The translations under genes were made by a program, and so were the position numbers. A model generated the notes under the pieces. It did no database searches. It saw only the letters and a list, made by a program, of their open reading frames with translations, and was not told where the DNA came from. Source: Streptomyces brasiliensis (lineage in GTDB: Bacteria; Actinomycetota; Actinomycetes; Streptomycetales; Streptomycetaceae). Taken from it: DNA of 64,000 nucleotides. The DNA lies in the NCBI RefSeq assembly GCF_014647875.1, contig NZ_BMQA01000023.1, forward strand, positions 1-64,000. The letters run 5' to 3'. Position 1 is the first letter of the stretch, and each line of letters starts with the position of its first letter. This document shows positions 1-8,606 of the stretch, piece after piece.

Positions 1-1
1 A

Positions 2-1291
2 CGCGCCACACAGCTCGACATCCCGGTACTCGACGGCCTCTACATCACCCGACTCCTGGTACACGACGGCACCGTGTTCGGGGCCTACGGCTTCGACCTC
101 ACCAACGGCACACGCCACATCATCCACGCCGACGCCGTCATTCTCGCCGCCGGCGGCCACACCCGCATCTGGCGGCGCACATCCTCCCGACGCGACGAGA
201 ACACCGGCGACTCGTTCCGCCTGGCCGTGGAAGCCGGAGCCCGGCTGCGCGACGCCGAACTCGTGCAGTTCCACCCGTCCGGAATCATCGAGCCGGAGAA
301 CGCCGCCGGCACCCTCGTCAGCGAAGCCGCACGCGGCGAAGGCGGCATCCTGCGCAACGCCCTCGGCGAACGGTTCATGACACGCTACGACCCCCAACGC
401 ATGGAACTGTCCACCCGCGACCGCGTCGCCCTCGCCTCCTACACCGAGATCAAAGAAGGACGCGGCACACCCAAGGGCGGCGTGTGGCTCGACGTCTCCC
501 ACCTGCCCCGGCAGACGATCACGACACGACTCCCCCGCGTCTACCAGACCCTCCTCGACCTACAGATGCTGGACATCAGCCGCGAGCCCATCGAGATCGC
601 ACCCACCGCGCACTACTCGATGGGCGGGGTCTGGGTCAGGCCCGAGGACCACAGCACCGACGTCCACGGCCTGTACGCCATCGGTGAAGCCTCCAGCGGA
701 CTGCACGGCGCCAACCGCCTCGGCGGCAACAGCCTCATCGAGCTGCTGGTCTACGGCCGCATCACCGCCCAAGCAGCCGCCGCCTACACACAGTCCCTCA
801 CCGCGCAACCACGATCGGCAGCCGCACTGACACACGCCCGCGCCGAGATCGACGACCTCCTCTCGGCAGACGGGCCGGAAAACGTCCGCGCCCTGCAACG
901 CGCCATCCGCAACACCATGACCGAACACGCCGGCGTCGTACGCGACGAAGCAGGCCTGCGCACCGGACTCGCCGAACTCGCCGCCATCGACAAGCGCATG
1001 CAGGACATCGGCGTCCACCCGGACATCGCCGGCTACCAGGACCTCGCCCACGCCTTCGACCTCAAGTCCGCCGCCCTCGCAGCCCGGGCCACACTCGAAG
1101 CGGCACTCGAACGGCGCGAAACACGAGGCTGCCACAACCGCAGCGACCACCCACACCAAGACCCCGCCCTCCAGGTCAATCTCGTGTGGTCCCCCACCAC
1201 AGGCATCACCCACGAAAGCATTCCGCCGATCCCGGACGAGATTTCCTCACTCATGGCGGAGATCTCGACGGAAGGGAAACTCGTCGAGTGA
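2..1291 (+). CDS. Succinate dehydrogenase/fumarate reductase-type flavoprotein, 3' part
   Basis: The frame is open to the left edge, so the start and the N-terminal FAD-binding fold lie outside; about 429 residues remain. Visible SdhA/FrdA-type marks, in order, are GGHTRIW, FHPSGI, SEAARGEGGILRN, the RDRVALA segment that carries an active-site Arg in this family, PTAHYSMGGVWV with the substrate-binding His, and the FAD-end signature HGANRLGGNSL. The family passes hydride or electrons between FAD and a C4 dicarboxylate, usually with an iron-sulfur partner subunit. No partner follows on the right, so any partner would be upstream. L-aspartate oxidase is the main alternative, but the HYSMGG stretch reads more like SdhA. 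Family confidence is high, exact substrate unknown. Confidence 0.85.
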   Translation, partial: RATQLDIPVLDGLYITRLLVHDGTVFGAYGFDLTNGTRHIIHADAVILAAGGHTRIWRRTSSRRDENTGDSFRLAVEAGARLRDAELVQFHPSGIIEPENAAGTLVSEAARGEGGILRNALGERFMTRYDPQRMELSTRDRVALASYTEIKEGRGTPKGGVWLDVSHLPRQTITTRLPRVYQTLLDLQMLDISREPIEIAPTAHYSMGGVWVRPEDHSTDVHGLYAIGEASSGLHGANRLGGNSLIELLVYGRITAQAAAAYTQSLTAQPRSAAALTHARAEIDDLLSADGPENVRALQRAIRNTMTEHAGVVRDEAGLRTGLAELAAIDKRMQDIGVHPDIAGYQDLAHAFDLKSAALAARATLEAALERRETRGCHNRSDHPHQDPALQVNLVWSPTTGITHESIPPIPDEISSLMAEISTEGKLVE

Positions 1292-1403
1292 CGCGTGCAC
1301 GTGCCTCGCCGAGGAATTCCCCAGTTTTCCCGCGAGCACGTGTCACAGAAAAAGCCGTTGCTCTGTCTCTTCCAGTGCAGTCGAAATTCGAAAGGACTCC
1401 ATC

Positions 1404-2150
1404 ATGAAGGTTGTTGTGATCGGCGGAACCGGGCTCATCGGCTCAAAGGTGGTCGAGAAGCTCAACGCGCACGGACACGAGGCGGTCCCGGCCGCCCCCA
1501 ATACCGGCGTCAACACCCTGACCGGCGAGGGTCTGCCGGAGGTCCTGAAGGGCGCGTCGGTCGTGGTCGACGTGTCCAACTCGCCCTCGTTCGCGGACGA
1601 CGACGTCATGAGCTTCTTCCGCACCTCGACCACCAACCTCCTCAAGGCGGAGGCCGAGGCCGGCGTCACGCATCACGTGGCCCTGTCCGTGGTCGGCACC
1701 GAGCGCTTGCAGGAGAGCGGGTACTTCCGCGCCAAGCAGGCCCAGGAGGAGCTGATCAAGGCGTCCGGCATCCCGTACACCATCGTCCACGCGACCCAGT
1801 TCTTCGAGTTCGCGAAGGGGCTCGCAGACGGAGTCACCGAGGGCGACACCGTGCGCCTGCCCGCCGCCAAGATCCAGCCCATAGTCTCCGACGACGTGGC
1901 TGCGGCCGTCGGCCGCACCTCGGTCGGCGCGCCGACCAACGGCGTGCTGGAGGTCGGCGGCCCCGAGGCGTTCCAGCTCGAGGAATTCATCCGCATGGGA
2001 CTCGCCGCCAAGAACGATCCCCGCAAGATCGTCACGGACCCGCACGCCCGGTACTGGGGTGCCGAGTTGGAGGAGAACACTCTCCTGCCCGGTCCCGGCG
2101 CGCACATCGCCGAGACCCGGTTCGCCGACTGGCTCGCGCAGCAGCAGTAA
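1404..2150 (+). CDS. NAD(P)-binding (NmrA-like/atypical SDR) protein
   Basis: A 248-residue protein that opens with a glycine-rich dinucleotide loop GGTGLIG (residues 7-13) after a first beta strand, the fold of atypical short-chain dehydrogenases and NmrA-like redox sensors. The ALSVVGTERL and YFRAKQAQEE stretches are typical of this group, with the Y...K pair in the usual place. The ATG is supported by AAAGGA eight bases upstream. No signal peptide or membrane segment is seen, so it is cytosolic. It heads a small cluster with YceI and a coiled-coil protein, and a decayed paralogue lies at 4555-5311. Substrate unknown. Confidence 0.8.
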   Translation: MKVVVIGGTGLIGSKVVEKLNAHGHEAVPAAPNTGVNTLTGEGLPEVLKGASVVVDVSNSPSFADDDVMSFFRTSTTNLLKAEAEAGVTHHVALSVVGTERLQESGYFRAKQAQEELIKASGIPYTIVHATQFFEFAKGLADGVTEGDTVRLPAAKIQPIVSDDVAAAVGRTSVGAPTNGVLEVGGPEAFQLEEFIRMGLAAKNDPRKIVTDPHARYWGAELEENTLLPGPGAHIAETRFADWLAQQQ

Positions 2151-2159
2151 GTCTGCGAG

Positions 2160-2192
2160 CGGTGGCCCTTGCCCTCTCCGGCAGGGCCACCG
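2160..2192 (+). terminator. Hairpin after the NmrA-like gene
   Basis: The arms CGGTGGCCCTTGCC and GGCAGGGCCACCG pair with a single bulged T around a CTCTCC loop. It starts 9 bases after the stop at 2150 and ends about 50 bases before the yceI start. There is no T-run, so it could terminate, attenuate or simply protect the upstream message. Confidence 0.45.
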
Positions 2193-2242
2193 CCAACTCC
2201 GGCCCCGGGTCCGCCCGTACCGCACGAAGGAGGCGGCTCGCC

Positions 2243-2890
2243 ATGCTCAGGAACCGCAAGAACATCACTGTTCGGACCGCCGACCCCTACAAACCACCGA
2301 CCGGCGTCTACACCGTCGACCCGGCACGCAGCACCATCGGGTTTTCCGTCCGACACGCCGTGATCACGAATGTGCGGGGAAAGTTCACCGCGTTCGAAGG
2401 ACTCCTCAAGCTCGACGGGCCCCGCTCCGCTCGATCCGCGGCCTACCTGAGTGTCCAGACCGGTAGCCTGGACACGGGCATGCGCGACCGCGACGCGCAA
2501 CTCACCGGCCCGGATCTCCTCGACTCGGCGACGTTCCCGCTGATGGCCTTCCGTTCCGCAGCCATCGTCGACAGCGGTGAGGACCAGTTCCGTATGTCAG
2601 GGTATCTACAGATCAAGGATGTCGAACTGCCCCTTCACATCGACCTCGAGTTCGGTGGGGCGACCTGGGACGCCAACGGGCAGCACCGTGTCGGCTTCCA
2701 GGGCACGACCACGCTGCGGCGTTCCGACTGGGGGCTCGACTGGAACGCACCGCTGGAAACAGGGAGCGTTCTGATCAGCGACAAAGTGAAGCTGATCCTC
2801 GACATTTCCGCCGTTCAGCCGGCACGCACGGGAGCCGTATGGCCGGCAGACGCAGGTCGGCGCACGATTCCGAAGGGGGGCATGCGATGA
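2243..2890 (+). CDS. YceI-family protein
   Basis: A 215-residue YceI-like lipocalin-type protein. The hallmark N-terminal stretch GVYTVDPARSTIGFSVRH is followed by VRGKFTAFEGLL, the core SATFPLMAFRS, and the C-terminal strands around WGLDWNAPLETG. The family binds amphiphilic or isoprenoid molecules in a beta-barrel. The start is set by AAGGAGG at 2227-2233 and by where homology begins; the same frame is open far upstream but unlike YceI. There is no signal peptide, which fits the cytosolic actinobacterial versions. Its stop overlaps the next start (ATGA), so the two are probably translated together. Confidence 0.88.
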   Translation: MLRNRKNITVRTADPYKPPTGVYTVDPARSTIGFSVRHAVITNVRGKFTAFEGLLKLDGPRSARSAAYLSVQTGSLDTGMRDRDAQLTGPDLLDSATFPLMAFRSAAIVDSGEDQFRMSGYLQIKDVELPLHIDLEFGGATWDANGQHRVGFQGTTTLRRSDWGLDWNAPLETGSVLISDKVKLILDISAVQPARTGAVWPADAGRRTIPKGGMR

Positions 2891-3069
2891 CTCAGGCCAC
2901 CGAGGACCGATTCGACATCACGGCTACCATCAAGTCTCTGGCCGCCGAGGCAACGGACCTGAAAACCCGTGTGGTTGAGCTGCGCAAATCACTCGACGAT
3001 CTCAACGAGCGGATACGTGGCATTTCCAGCGCGCTGGATCAACAACTTGAAGCGAGCACTCACCCATGA
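2887..3069 (+). CDS. Small coiled-coil protein
   Basis: A 60-residue protein starting in an ATGA overlap with yceI and preceded by a G-rich Shine-Dalgarno stretch. Residues 12-56 form continuous hydrophobic heptads (IKSLAAEATDLKTRVVELRKSL, then DDLNERIRGISSALDQQL), so it should be one long helix that pairs with itself or a partner. I do not recognise a named family. The coupling to yceI suggests that the two act together. Confidence 0.6.
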   Translation: MTQATEDRFDITATIKSLAAEATDLKTRVVELRKSLDDLNERIRGISSALDQQLEASTHP

Positions 3070-3129
3070 ATTGACAGAACCAGTCCGACGACATTGGCCG
3101 ATCGATCACAACGCTGGAAAGCCTGCGCA

Positions 3130-3325
3130 CACACAGGCCGTCCTGATGACACGGGCGCGGGTGCCGCCGATGCTCTTCGCGTACGACAGCGCGAACGCGT
3201 TGCCGGTCGCGTCCTGTTCCACCGCTACAGGACAGGGCACGCCGCGGCCCTCCTCGTACTGGCGACGCACCAGGCGGCCCGGGCCCTTCGGGGCGACCAC
3301 GCACACATTCACGCCGGCCGGGTTC
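3130..3325 (-). pseudogene. ilvC: Fragment of ketol-acid reductoisomerase (ilvC)
   Basis: On the minus strand about 63 codons read NPAGVNVCVVAPKGPG, then LVRRQYEEGRGVPCPVAVEQ and AFALSYAKSIGGTRARV. This is the segment of IlvC after the NADPH-binding fold, around the conserved APKGPGHxVRxxYxxGxGVP element. Nothing before or after belongs to IlvC: the N-terminal Rossmann part and most of the knotted C-terminal domain are missing. It has no start or regulatory signals. It is a piece left by rearrangement, not a working branched-chain amino acid gene. Confidence 0.8.
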
Positions 3326-3406
3326 ACCGCTGCGGCATCGGTGGCGGCACACGACGTCTGCCTCGAAGTAAACTCCGGCTGCACGCAAAGGTATTCGGTT
3401 CCTGCC

Positions 3407-3458
3407 AGACAGTGTGACATGGACGGAAAAACAGTGTATGAAGCGTGACACAATGTCT
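3407..3458. promoter_or_regulatory. Imperfect inverted repeat upstream of the hydrolase
   Basis: AGACAGTGTGACA (3407-3419) and TGACACAATGTCT (3446-3458) are inverted copies matching at 11 of 13 positions, separated by 26 bases. They lie just upstream of the hydrolase start and cover the in-frame GTG at 3445, which argues for the downstream GTG at 3496. This could be an operator, a stem-loop or the scar of a mobile element end. Confidence 0.35.
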
Positions 3459-3495
3459 TGAGTCGCTCCTTCGGCTGGCGCACCATCTGGGAGTT

Positions 3496-4440
3496 GTGAA
3501 CGCCACAAGCGAGCCAATGGCCCTGCCATCCCCTGCCGAAGACCCCGGGTCGCCCCTGTCACCCGGCACGCACACGATCGCCGTCCCGCACGGCACGGCT
3601 CTCATCGACCAGCGCTACCACGTCGCCGGCAGCGGGCCTGTGTGCCTTGCTCACTCCGGAGGGCCGGGCATCGGCTGGGAATATCTGCGCATGCCCGAGC
3701 TCGAGCGGAGCATGACCATGGTCTACATCGAGCCCGTGGGCACCGGTGCGTCCGGCCGGCTGGCCGAGCCACGCGACTACAACCTGGCCACGTACACCCA
3801 ATTTCTGCATGCGGTGATCGAGCATCTGGCGCTGCCGGACATCGTGCTGCTCGGCCATTCACACGGTGGGTTCGTGGCCCAACGGTACGCTCTTGATCAC
3901 CCCGAGCGCGTGGCCTCCCTGATCCTCTACGACACCTCCCCGGTGACCGGCGAGAGCTTCTGGTCGGCCGCGGTCACCGACTTGGAACGGTTCGCGCAGC
4001 GCCATGTCGCCGATCATCCCGAGGTGGCCACCTACGTCGCCGGTCTCACCACCCGGCTCGACCGGTACGACGACGAGGGCAAGACGGCGGTGCTGCGCAC
4101 GATCGCTCCGGCGTACTTCCACGACTACTGAGGTCGCGAGGACGATTTCGTCGCGGGACGCGAATCCCTGCACATGTACGCGGCACCGGCATGGGGCGAA
4201 GGTCCGCCTTTCGACGTCCGCGACGAACTGTCCGCCGTCACCGCTCCCACGCTGGTGCTGGTCGGAGAGGACGACTTCATCTGCGGACCGCGCTGGGCAC
4301 GGATGATCCACGAAGGGATCCCCGGCTCACGGCTCGTGGTCCTCGACAGGACGGGTCATCTCGGCCACCTGGAGCACCCTGAGGAATTCGCCATGGCAGT
4401 CGTCGAGTTCCTGGCCTCGGCATCCGGGAGCGCCCAGTGA
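3496..4440 (+). pseudogene. Alpha/beta hydrolase (proline iminopeptidase-like) with one in-frame stop
   Basis: One reading frame encodes a full alpha/beta hydrolase interrupted only by TGA at 4129-4131. Before the stop are the oxyanion region SGGPGIGWEY, the strand-turn ending GTGASGRL, and the nucleophile elbow GHSHGG. After it, in the same frame, come VLVGEDDFI with the acid residue and TGHLGHLEHP with the catalytic His. The codon lies between HDY and GREDDF, where TGG (Trp) would be a one-base change. The first part alone (211 codons) lacks the Asp and His and should be inactive. A sequencing error or recent loss of function is likely. Start 3496 (GTG) is preferred to 3445. Confidence 0.75.
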
Positions 4441-4554
4441 AGTGACGCGACACCCGGGCGGACGGCGACGAGGCGCCGTTGGCGTGTCACACCTTCCCCG
4501 GGCTGTCCGGTCGATCGGGGTGAACATCCGCCCTCCGGCGAAAGGGTTCCCCTC

Positions 4555-5311
4555 ATGAAGGTCGTGGTCATCGACACCAACGGGTTCCTCGGCCCCGAGA
4601 TCGTCACCGGGGTCGAGGAACACGGCCACGAGCCCGTCCTGGTCTCCGCCGCCTCCGGAGTCGACACGCTCATCGGTGAGGGCCCTCCGAGGCTCTCACC
4701 GGTGCAGCCGTCGTCATCGACCTCTCGGGCCCGCCGTCGTACGAGGACGGGATATCCGCTCAGGACGACGGGTTCCACATCGATGACAGAGCCGCCATGG
4801 AAGGTCTGTGCCGCTCCACGGCGAACCTTCTCGCGACAGAGGCCGCAGTGGGCGTGCGACCATGTCGCTCTGTCCGTCGTCGGTGTCGAACGTCTGCAGG
4901 ACAGCGGTTGCTTCCGCGCATTGCTCGCTCGGGAAGACCTGATCCGACGGTCTTCGGTGCCCTACTCCGTCATCCGTGCCACACAGTTCTTCGAGTCCGC
5001 CGGCGGTATCGCGGACACCGCGACACACGACTGGAACATCTGGGTGGCGCCCGTCCGGATCAGGCCGGTGCTCTCCAGCGAAGTCGCCGCGCTCCTGGCC
5101 CACACCGCTGCTTTCCGCCCCCTTTTCGGCACCATGGAGATCGCAGGGCCCGACGAATTCGGACTCGACACCTTCATCCGTGCCACCCTGAGACCGCAGC
5201 CCATGACGCCCGCCGCGTGTCCACCGACGCCGGCAGCCCTTGTTTCGGTGGCGGCCTTCGCCACGGCGACCTCCTCCCGGGCCCCGACACCCACATCCCG
5301 CCCATCCTGGG
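4555..5311 (+). pseudogene. Frame-shifted paralogue of the NmrA-like gene
   Basis: It starts MKVVVIDTNGFLGPEIV and is clearly a copy of the gene at 1404: the ALSVVGVERLQDSG, VIRATQFFESAGGIAD and MEIAGPDEFGLDTFIR stretches match. The match changes reading frame at least three times: out near 4680-4695 (ALTGAAVVIDLSGPPS is in another frame), back near 4855-4862, and out again near 5195 so that DLLPGPDTHIPPIL is read in a different frame. The first frame happens to stay open to 5424, but its product would be scrambled. The TGxxGxxG loop has degenerated to DTNGFLG. Its 3' end abuts the LuxR gene on the other strand. Confidence 0.78.
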
Positions 5312-8080
5312 CTACGCAGGAGCCGCCGTGCCCTCGAGCAGTGTTGCGCGGAGCTGCTTGCGGGATGCGATGCCGAGCTTCGCGAACACTTTCCGCAGAT
5401 GCCACTCGACGGTGTGCGGGCTGAGGAAGAGCTGTGCACCGATCTCGGGATTCGTCAGCCCGTCGCCGGCCAGGCGTGCGATCTGCGCTTCCCGCGGTGT
5501 CAGCGTCTCGCCCGTGCTGAGCACACGCTTGCGTACCGTCTCTCCGATCGCCTCGAGCTCGCGTCGTGCGCGCTCCGCGAACGCCTCGGCTCCGATCCGG
5601 CTCAGCGTCTCGTAGGCGGTGCTCAGCTGTGCGCGTGCTTCGACGCGGCGGTTCTCACGACGCAGCCACTCGCCGTACAGGAGCCGAGCGCGGGCGAGCA
5701 TCGCCCCCACCTGCGCGGCCTCAAGCCGCTCGATCGCCTCCCGGTACAGCGCGTCGGCAGCCTCGCCGTCGCTGATCAGGGCACGTGCGCCCGCCGAGAT
5801 ACCCAGCGCCCAGTCGGTGCCACTGGCCTGTGCCATCCCGGCGAGCCGGTCGGTGGCCTCGGCAGCGATCTCCTGCTTTCCGCTACGGGCGGCGGCCTCG
5901 ACGAGTTCGACCAGCGACGCGCTGGACAGTCCCAGCTCCTGTGGGTGCTCGCAGCCTTGCTCGGCCGCCGCGTAGGCCTCCTCGTACCGGCCGAGGCCGT
6001 TGTACAGAACCGCCAGCGCCCACTGGGTGGCGGTCAGCACCTTTCCCTCGCCTCGAAGGGCGCCGTCGCTGGTGACCGCGTCGACCGCCTGACGTGTCGC
6101 GGCCTCCCGCCCCCTCCACGACTCGATCACCAGGGCTCCGTACTGCGCCATGAAGCGACTGCCCGTCGCCTCACCGATGGTCACAGCTTCCACGGCCAGC
6201 GAGTCCGCGCCGGCGAGGTCGCCGGCGAAGACCCGGTTCGACAGGCGCAGGAGGAGAGCCGACGGCAGTACCGAAAGGGCCCCCGTCTCGCGTGCCAGAT
6301 CGACAAGGTTCGCGGAGAGCACGCTGTAGCTTTCGAAGTCCCACACGTTGTGGGCCATACGGCAGGCGAACGGGAGCCAGCCGAGGCCCTCTTCGGAGGA
6401 GATGCTCTCGCTTCGGAAGGCGGTCAGCGCCCGCCGCAGCATCGGCGCGCCCGCGGAGTAGCTGTCGGCGGTGGCCGCGGCCAAGCCGTCCAGCAGCAGA
6501 CCGGTGCGCCCGGGCCGCGGCGACCGCGGCGCGGTGCGTACGGCCCGGGCGATCTCCTCGATGCCGGGGCCGCTGGGCAGCCGGCCCGCGGTAAGAGCCG
6601 CGTAGAACGCGTCACGGTAGGTCTCCCGAGCGGCCTCGGCATCGAGCGGCTCGAGCTGCCGGGCCGCCTTGAGCAGCAGTGGCACGGCTGCGCCGGCGCT
6701 CCTGGCTCCGAAGGTGATCTGCCCGCGCAACAGACTCGACTGGGCACGTTCGAGGTCGTCGAGGGCGCTGAGCTCCGCCACGGCCAACAGCTCCAGCGCG
6801 GCGTCGAACGCACCCGCCTGATACTTGGCCCGCGCCGCCGCCAGGGCTCTGGTCCCGCGGCGCGACGGATCGGGGGTCAACTCGGCCGCTCGCTCCAGGA
6901 ATGCCGCCGCCGCCGCGATTCCGCCCCGCGCCCACGCCCGGCCGGCCGAACGCTCCAGCTCGCCGGCCACCGTCTCGTCCGGTCCCGCCGCGGCGCGTGC
7001 AAGGTGCCATGCCCGGCGATCGGGATCGGACCGGGCATCCGTCACCTCGGCCAAAGCTCTGTGGACTTCCCGGCGCTCCGGCAGGGCCGCCGCGTGGTAG
7101 ATCGCCGTGCGCACCAGCGGATGCCGGAACCGCACCCGGGTGCCCAGCTTCAGCAGGCCCGCCGTCAGGGCCGGGGAGGCCGCATCGGTCGAGATGCCGA
7201 GCTTCTCCGCCGCACGTCTCAACAAGGAGACGTCACCGATCGGCTCGGCAGCTGCCAGCAGCAGCAGTCGCCGTGTCACCGGCGGAAGCGCCCGCACCCG
7301 CAGGATGAAGCTGTGCTGGAGCCGGCTCGCCAGCGGCCTCGGTCCGGGTGAGGCGAACCCGCCGGCGAGATCGGCCGCGGACGATGTGCGGGGCAACTCC
7401 AACAGGGCGAGCGGGTTGCCCCGGGCCTCGGCGAGGATCCGGCTGCGGATGCGCTCGTCGAATCTGCCAGGGATCGCCGACTCCAGCAGCGCGCGAGCGT
7501 CGGGTTCCCTCAGGCCCTCCACCACCAGCTCAGGAAGCCCCTGAAGGATGCGCTCGCCGTCCGGCTCGCGCACGGCGAAGAACAGTCCGACCTGTTCCGC
7601 CATCAGGCGTCGTGCGACAAACCCGAGGATCTGCGCCGAGACGTGGTCGAGCCACTGGGCGTCGTCGACGAGGCAGATCAGCGGCGTCTGCTGAGCCACG
7701 TCGGCGAGCAGGCTGAGCACCGCGAGACCGACGAGAAAGCGGTCTGGTGGCGTTCCCGCACTCATGCCGAACGCGGTCTCGATCGCGGCACGTTGGGGAT
7801 CCGGCAGACGGTCGAGCTGATCCAGGAACGGGGCACACAGCTGGTGGAGGCCGCCGAAGGCCAGCTCCATCTCGGACTCGGCGCCCGCCGCTCTCACGAT
7901 CCGGCAGCCGTGCGCCTGGCCCGAGAGGTACTCCAGCAATGCCGTCTTGCCGATGCCGGCCTCGCCGCGCAGCACCACAACCGCGCTGTGCCCCGCCCGC
8001 ACAGCCGCCAGGTGCCGGTGCAACACCTCACATTCGCTCTGCCGTCCCCGCAGGTGGGACTGCGGATCCCTGCTTGTCAT
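5312..8080 (-). CDS. Large ATP-binding LuxR regulator (LAL family)
   Basis: A 922-residue regulator of the MalT/LAL type. The N-terminal AAA-like ATPase has Walker A GEAGIGKT at residues 39-46 and a Walker B-like LICLVDDAQWLD near residue 155. A long TPR-like helical middle follows, and the last 65 residues are a LuxR/GerE helix-turn-helix (LTPREAQIARLAGDGLTNPEIG, then HTVEWHLRKVFAKLGI). Such proteins bind ATP and an inducer and activate nearby pathways. The frame is open upstream to 8725, but homology begins at MTSRDPQSHLRGRQSE, so ATG 8080 is chosen. It is divergent from the DUF6230-oxygenase-aldehyde dehydrogenase unit, a plausible target. Confidence 0.9.
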   Translation of the reverse strand: MTSRDPQSHLRGRQSECEVLHRHLAAVRAGHSAVVVLRGEAGIGKTALLEYLSGQAHGCRIVRAAGAESEMELAFGGLHQLCAPFLDQLDRLPDPQRAAIETAFGMSAGTPPDRFLVGLAVLSLLADVAQQTPLICLVDDAQWLDHVSAQILGFVARRLMAEQVGLFFAVREPDGERILQGLPELVVEGLREPDARALLESAIPGRFDERIRSRILAEARGNPLALLELPRTSSAADLAGGFASPGPRPLASRLQHSFILRVRALPPVTRRLLLLAAAEPIGDVSLLRRAAEKLGISTDAASPALTAGLLKLGTRVRFRHPLVRTAIYHAAALPERREVHRALAEVTDARSDPDRRAWHLARAAAGPDETVAGELERSAGRAWARGGIAAAAAFLERAAELTPDPSRRGTRALAAARAKYQAGAFDAALELLAVAELSALDDLERAQSSLLRGQITFGARSAGAAVPLLLKAARQLEPLDAEAARETYRDAFYAALTAGRLPSGPGIEEIARAVRTAPRSPRPGRTGLLLDGLAAATADSYSAGAPMLRRALTAFRSESISSEEGLGWLPFACRMAHNVWDFESYSVLSANLVDLARETGALSVLPSALLLRLSNRVFAGDLAGADSLAVEAVTIGEATGSRFMAQYGALVIESWRGREAATRQAVDAVTSDGALRGEGKVLTATQWALAVLYNGLGRYEEAYAAAEQGCEHPQELGLSSASLVELVEAAARSGKQEIAAEATDRLAGMAQASGTDWALGISAGARALISDGEAADALYREAIERLEAAQVGAMLARARLLYGEWLRRENRRVEARAQLSTAYETLSRIGAEAFAERARRELEAIGETVRKRVLSTGETLTPREAQIARLAGDGLTNPEIGAQLFLSPHTVEWHLRKVFAKLGIASRKQLRATLLEGTAAPA

Positions 8081-8606
8081 AGGCACCCCCGGGATCGAGC
8101 GTATACAGGGGCTCCCTGAACACAAAACGAGCCTCTGTCGCTCATGGCGCCGGCTCCGCCGTTCCCCACCGTCACCGGACTGGGTCGCTCCTCCCCGGAA
8201 GGTCCGCCCTCTCTCACCGGGACGCAGCTGTTCGTCGGTGGCTGAGGTCACTCTGGACTCTCTCCGTCCAGAGCGGCGGTCCGAGCGTGAGCAGAGCTGT
8301 CGGCTCTCCCGCCGTCGATCTCGATCCCGCGCACGACAAGCGCGGTCGAGTGCCGTGACCGTCTCGCGCCGATGCGCAGTTCCTTCCCAGCGTCTCGGCA
8401 GACGCGCCGTCAGGCCGGACCACCCCGGCGCGACGCCCGAACCCTCGGACGTTTGGCCAACCTCCGCGTGCTGCAAGTGGGTTGATTGTCCGGACGGGTG
8501 TGAAGAGCGGTCATGGCGCCTCCGTTTCTCGGTTGCGGCCGGAGTATTGACGCGCTTATGAAACAAGTCAATAGTTTTTGTATCTTCGACTCTCAGGGGG
8601 CTCGTC
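8081..8606. other. Intergenic region between LAL regulator and DUF6230 gene
   Basis: About 525 bases without a convincing gene. The left part is GC-rich and translates only to Arg-rich shadows. The right part (8541-8595) is AT-rich and carries the operator-like site at 8557-8582 and an AGGGGG Shine-Dalgarno before ATG 8607. Promoters for both divergent genes must lie here. Confidence 0.6.
8557..8582. promoter_or_regulatory. Putative TetR operator, copy 1
   Basis: TATGAAACA, 11 bases, TTTGTA. The same blocks with the same 11-base spacing occur at 12665-12690 next to a TetR gene. The two ends form a loose inverted repeat. It sits 25 bases before the DUF6230 start and probably overlaps the promoter of that operon. 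Confidence 0.6.

Noticed and set aside
4129..4131. TGA read as selenocysteine in the hydrolase
   Set aside because: The position is not a catalytic site in alpha/beta hydrolases, TGG is one base away, and no selenocysteine insertion element or sel gene is seen.
5240..7351. A 703-codon plus-strand frame over the LuxR gene
   Set aside because: Antisense shadow, Arg/Gln-rich and without motifs; the minus strand has Walker and LuxR signatures.
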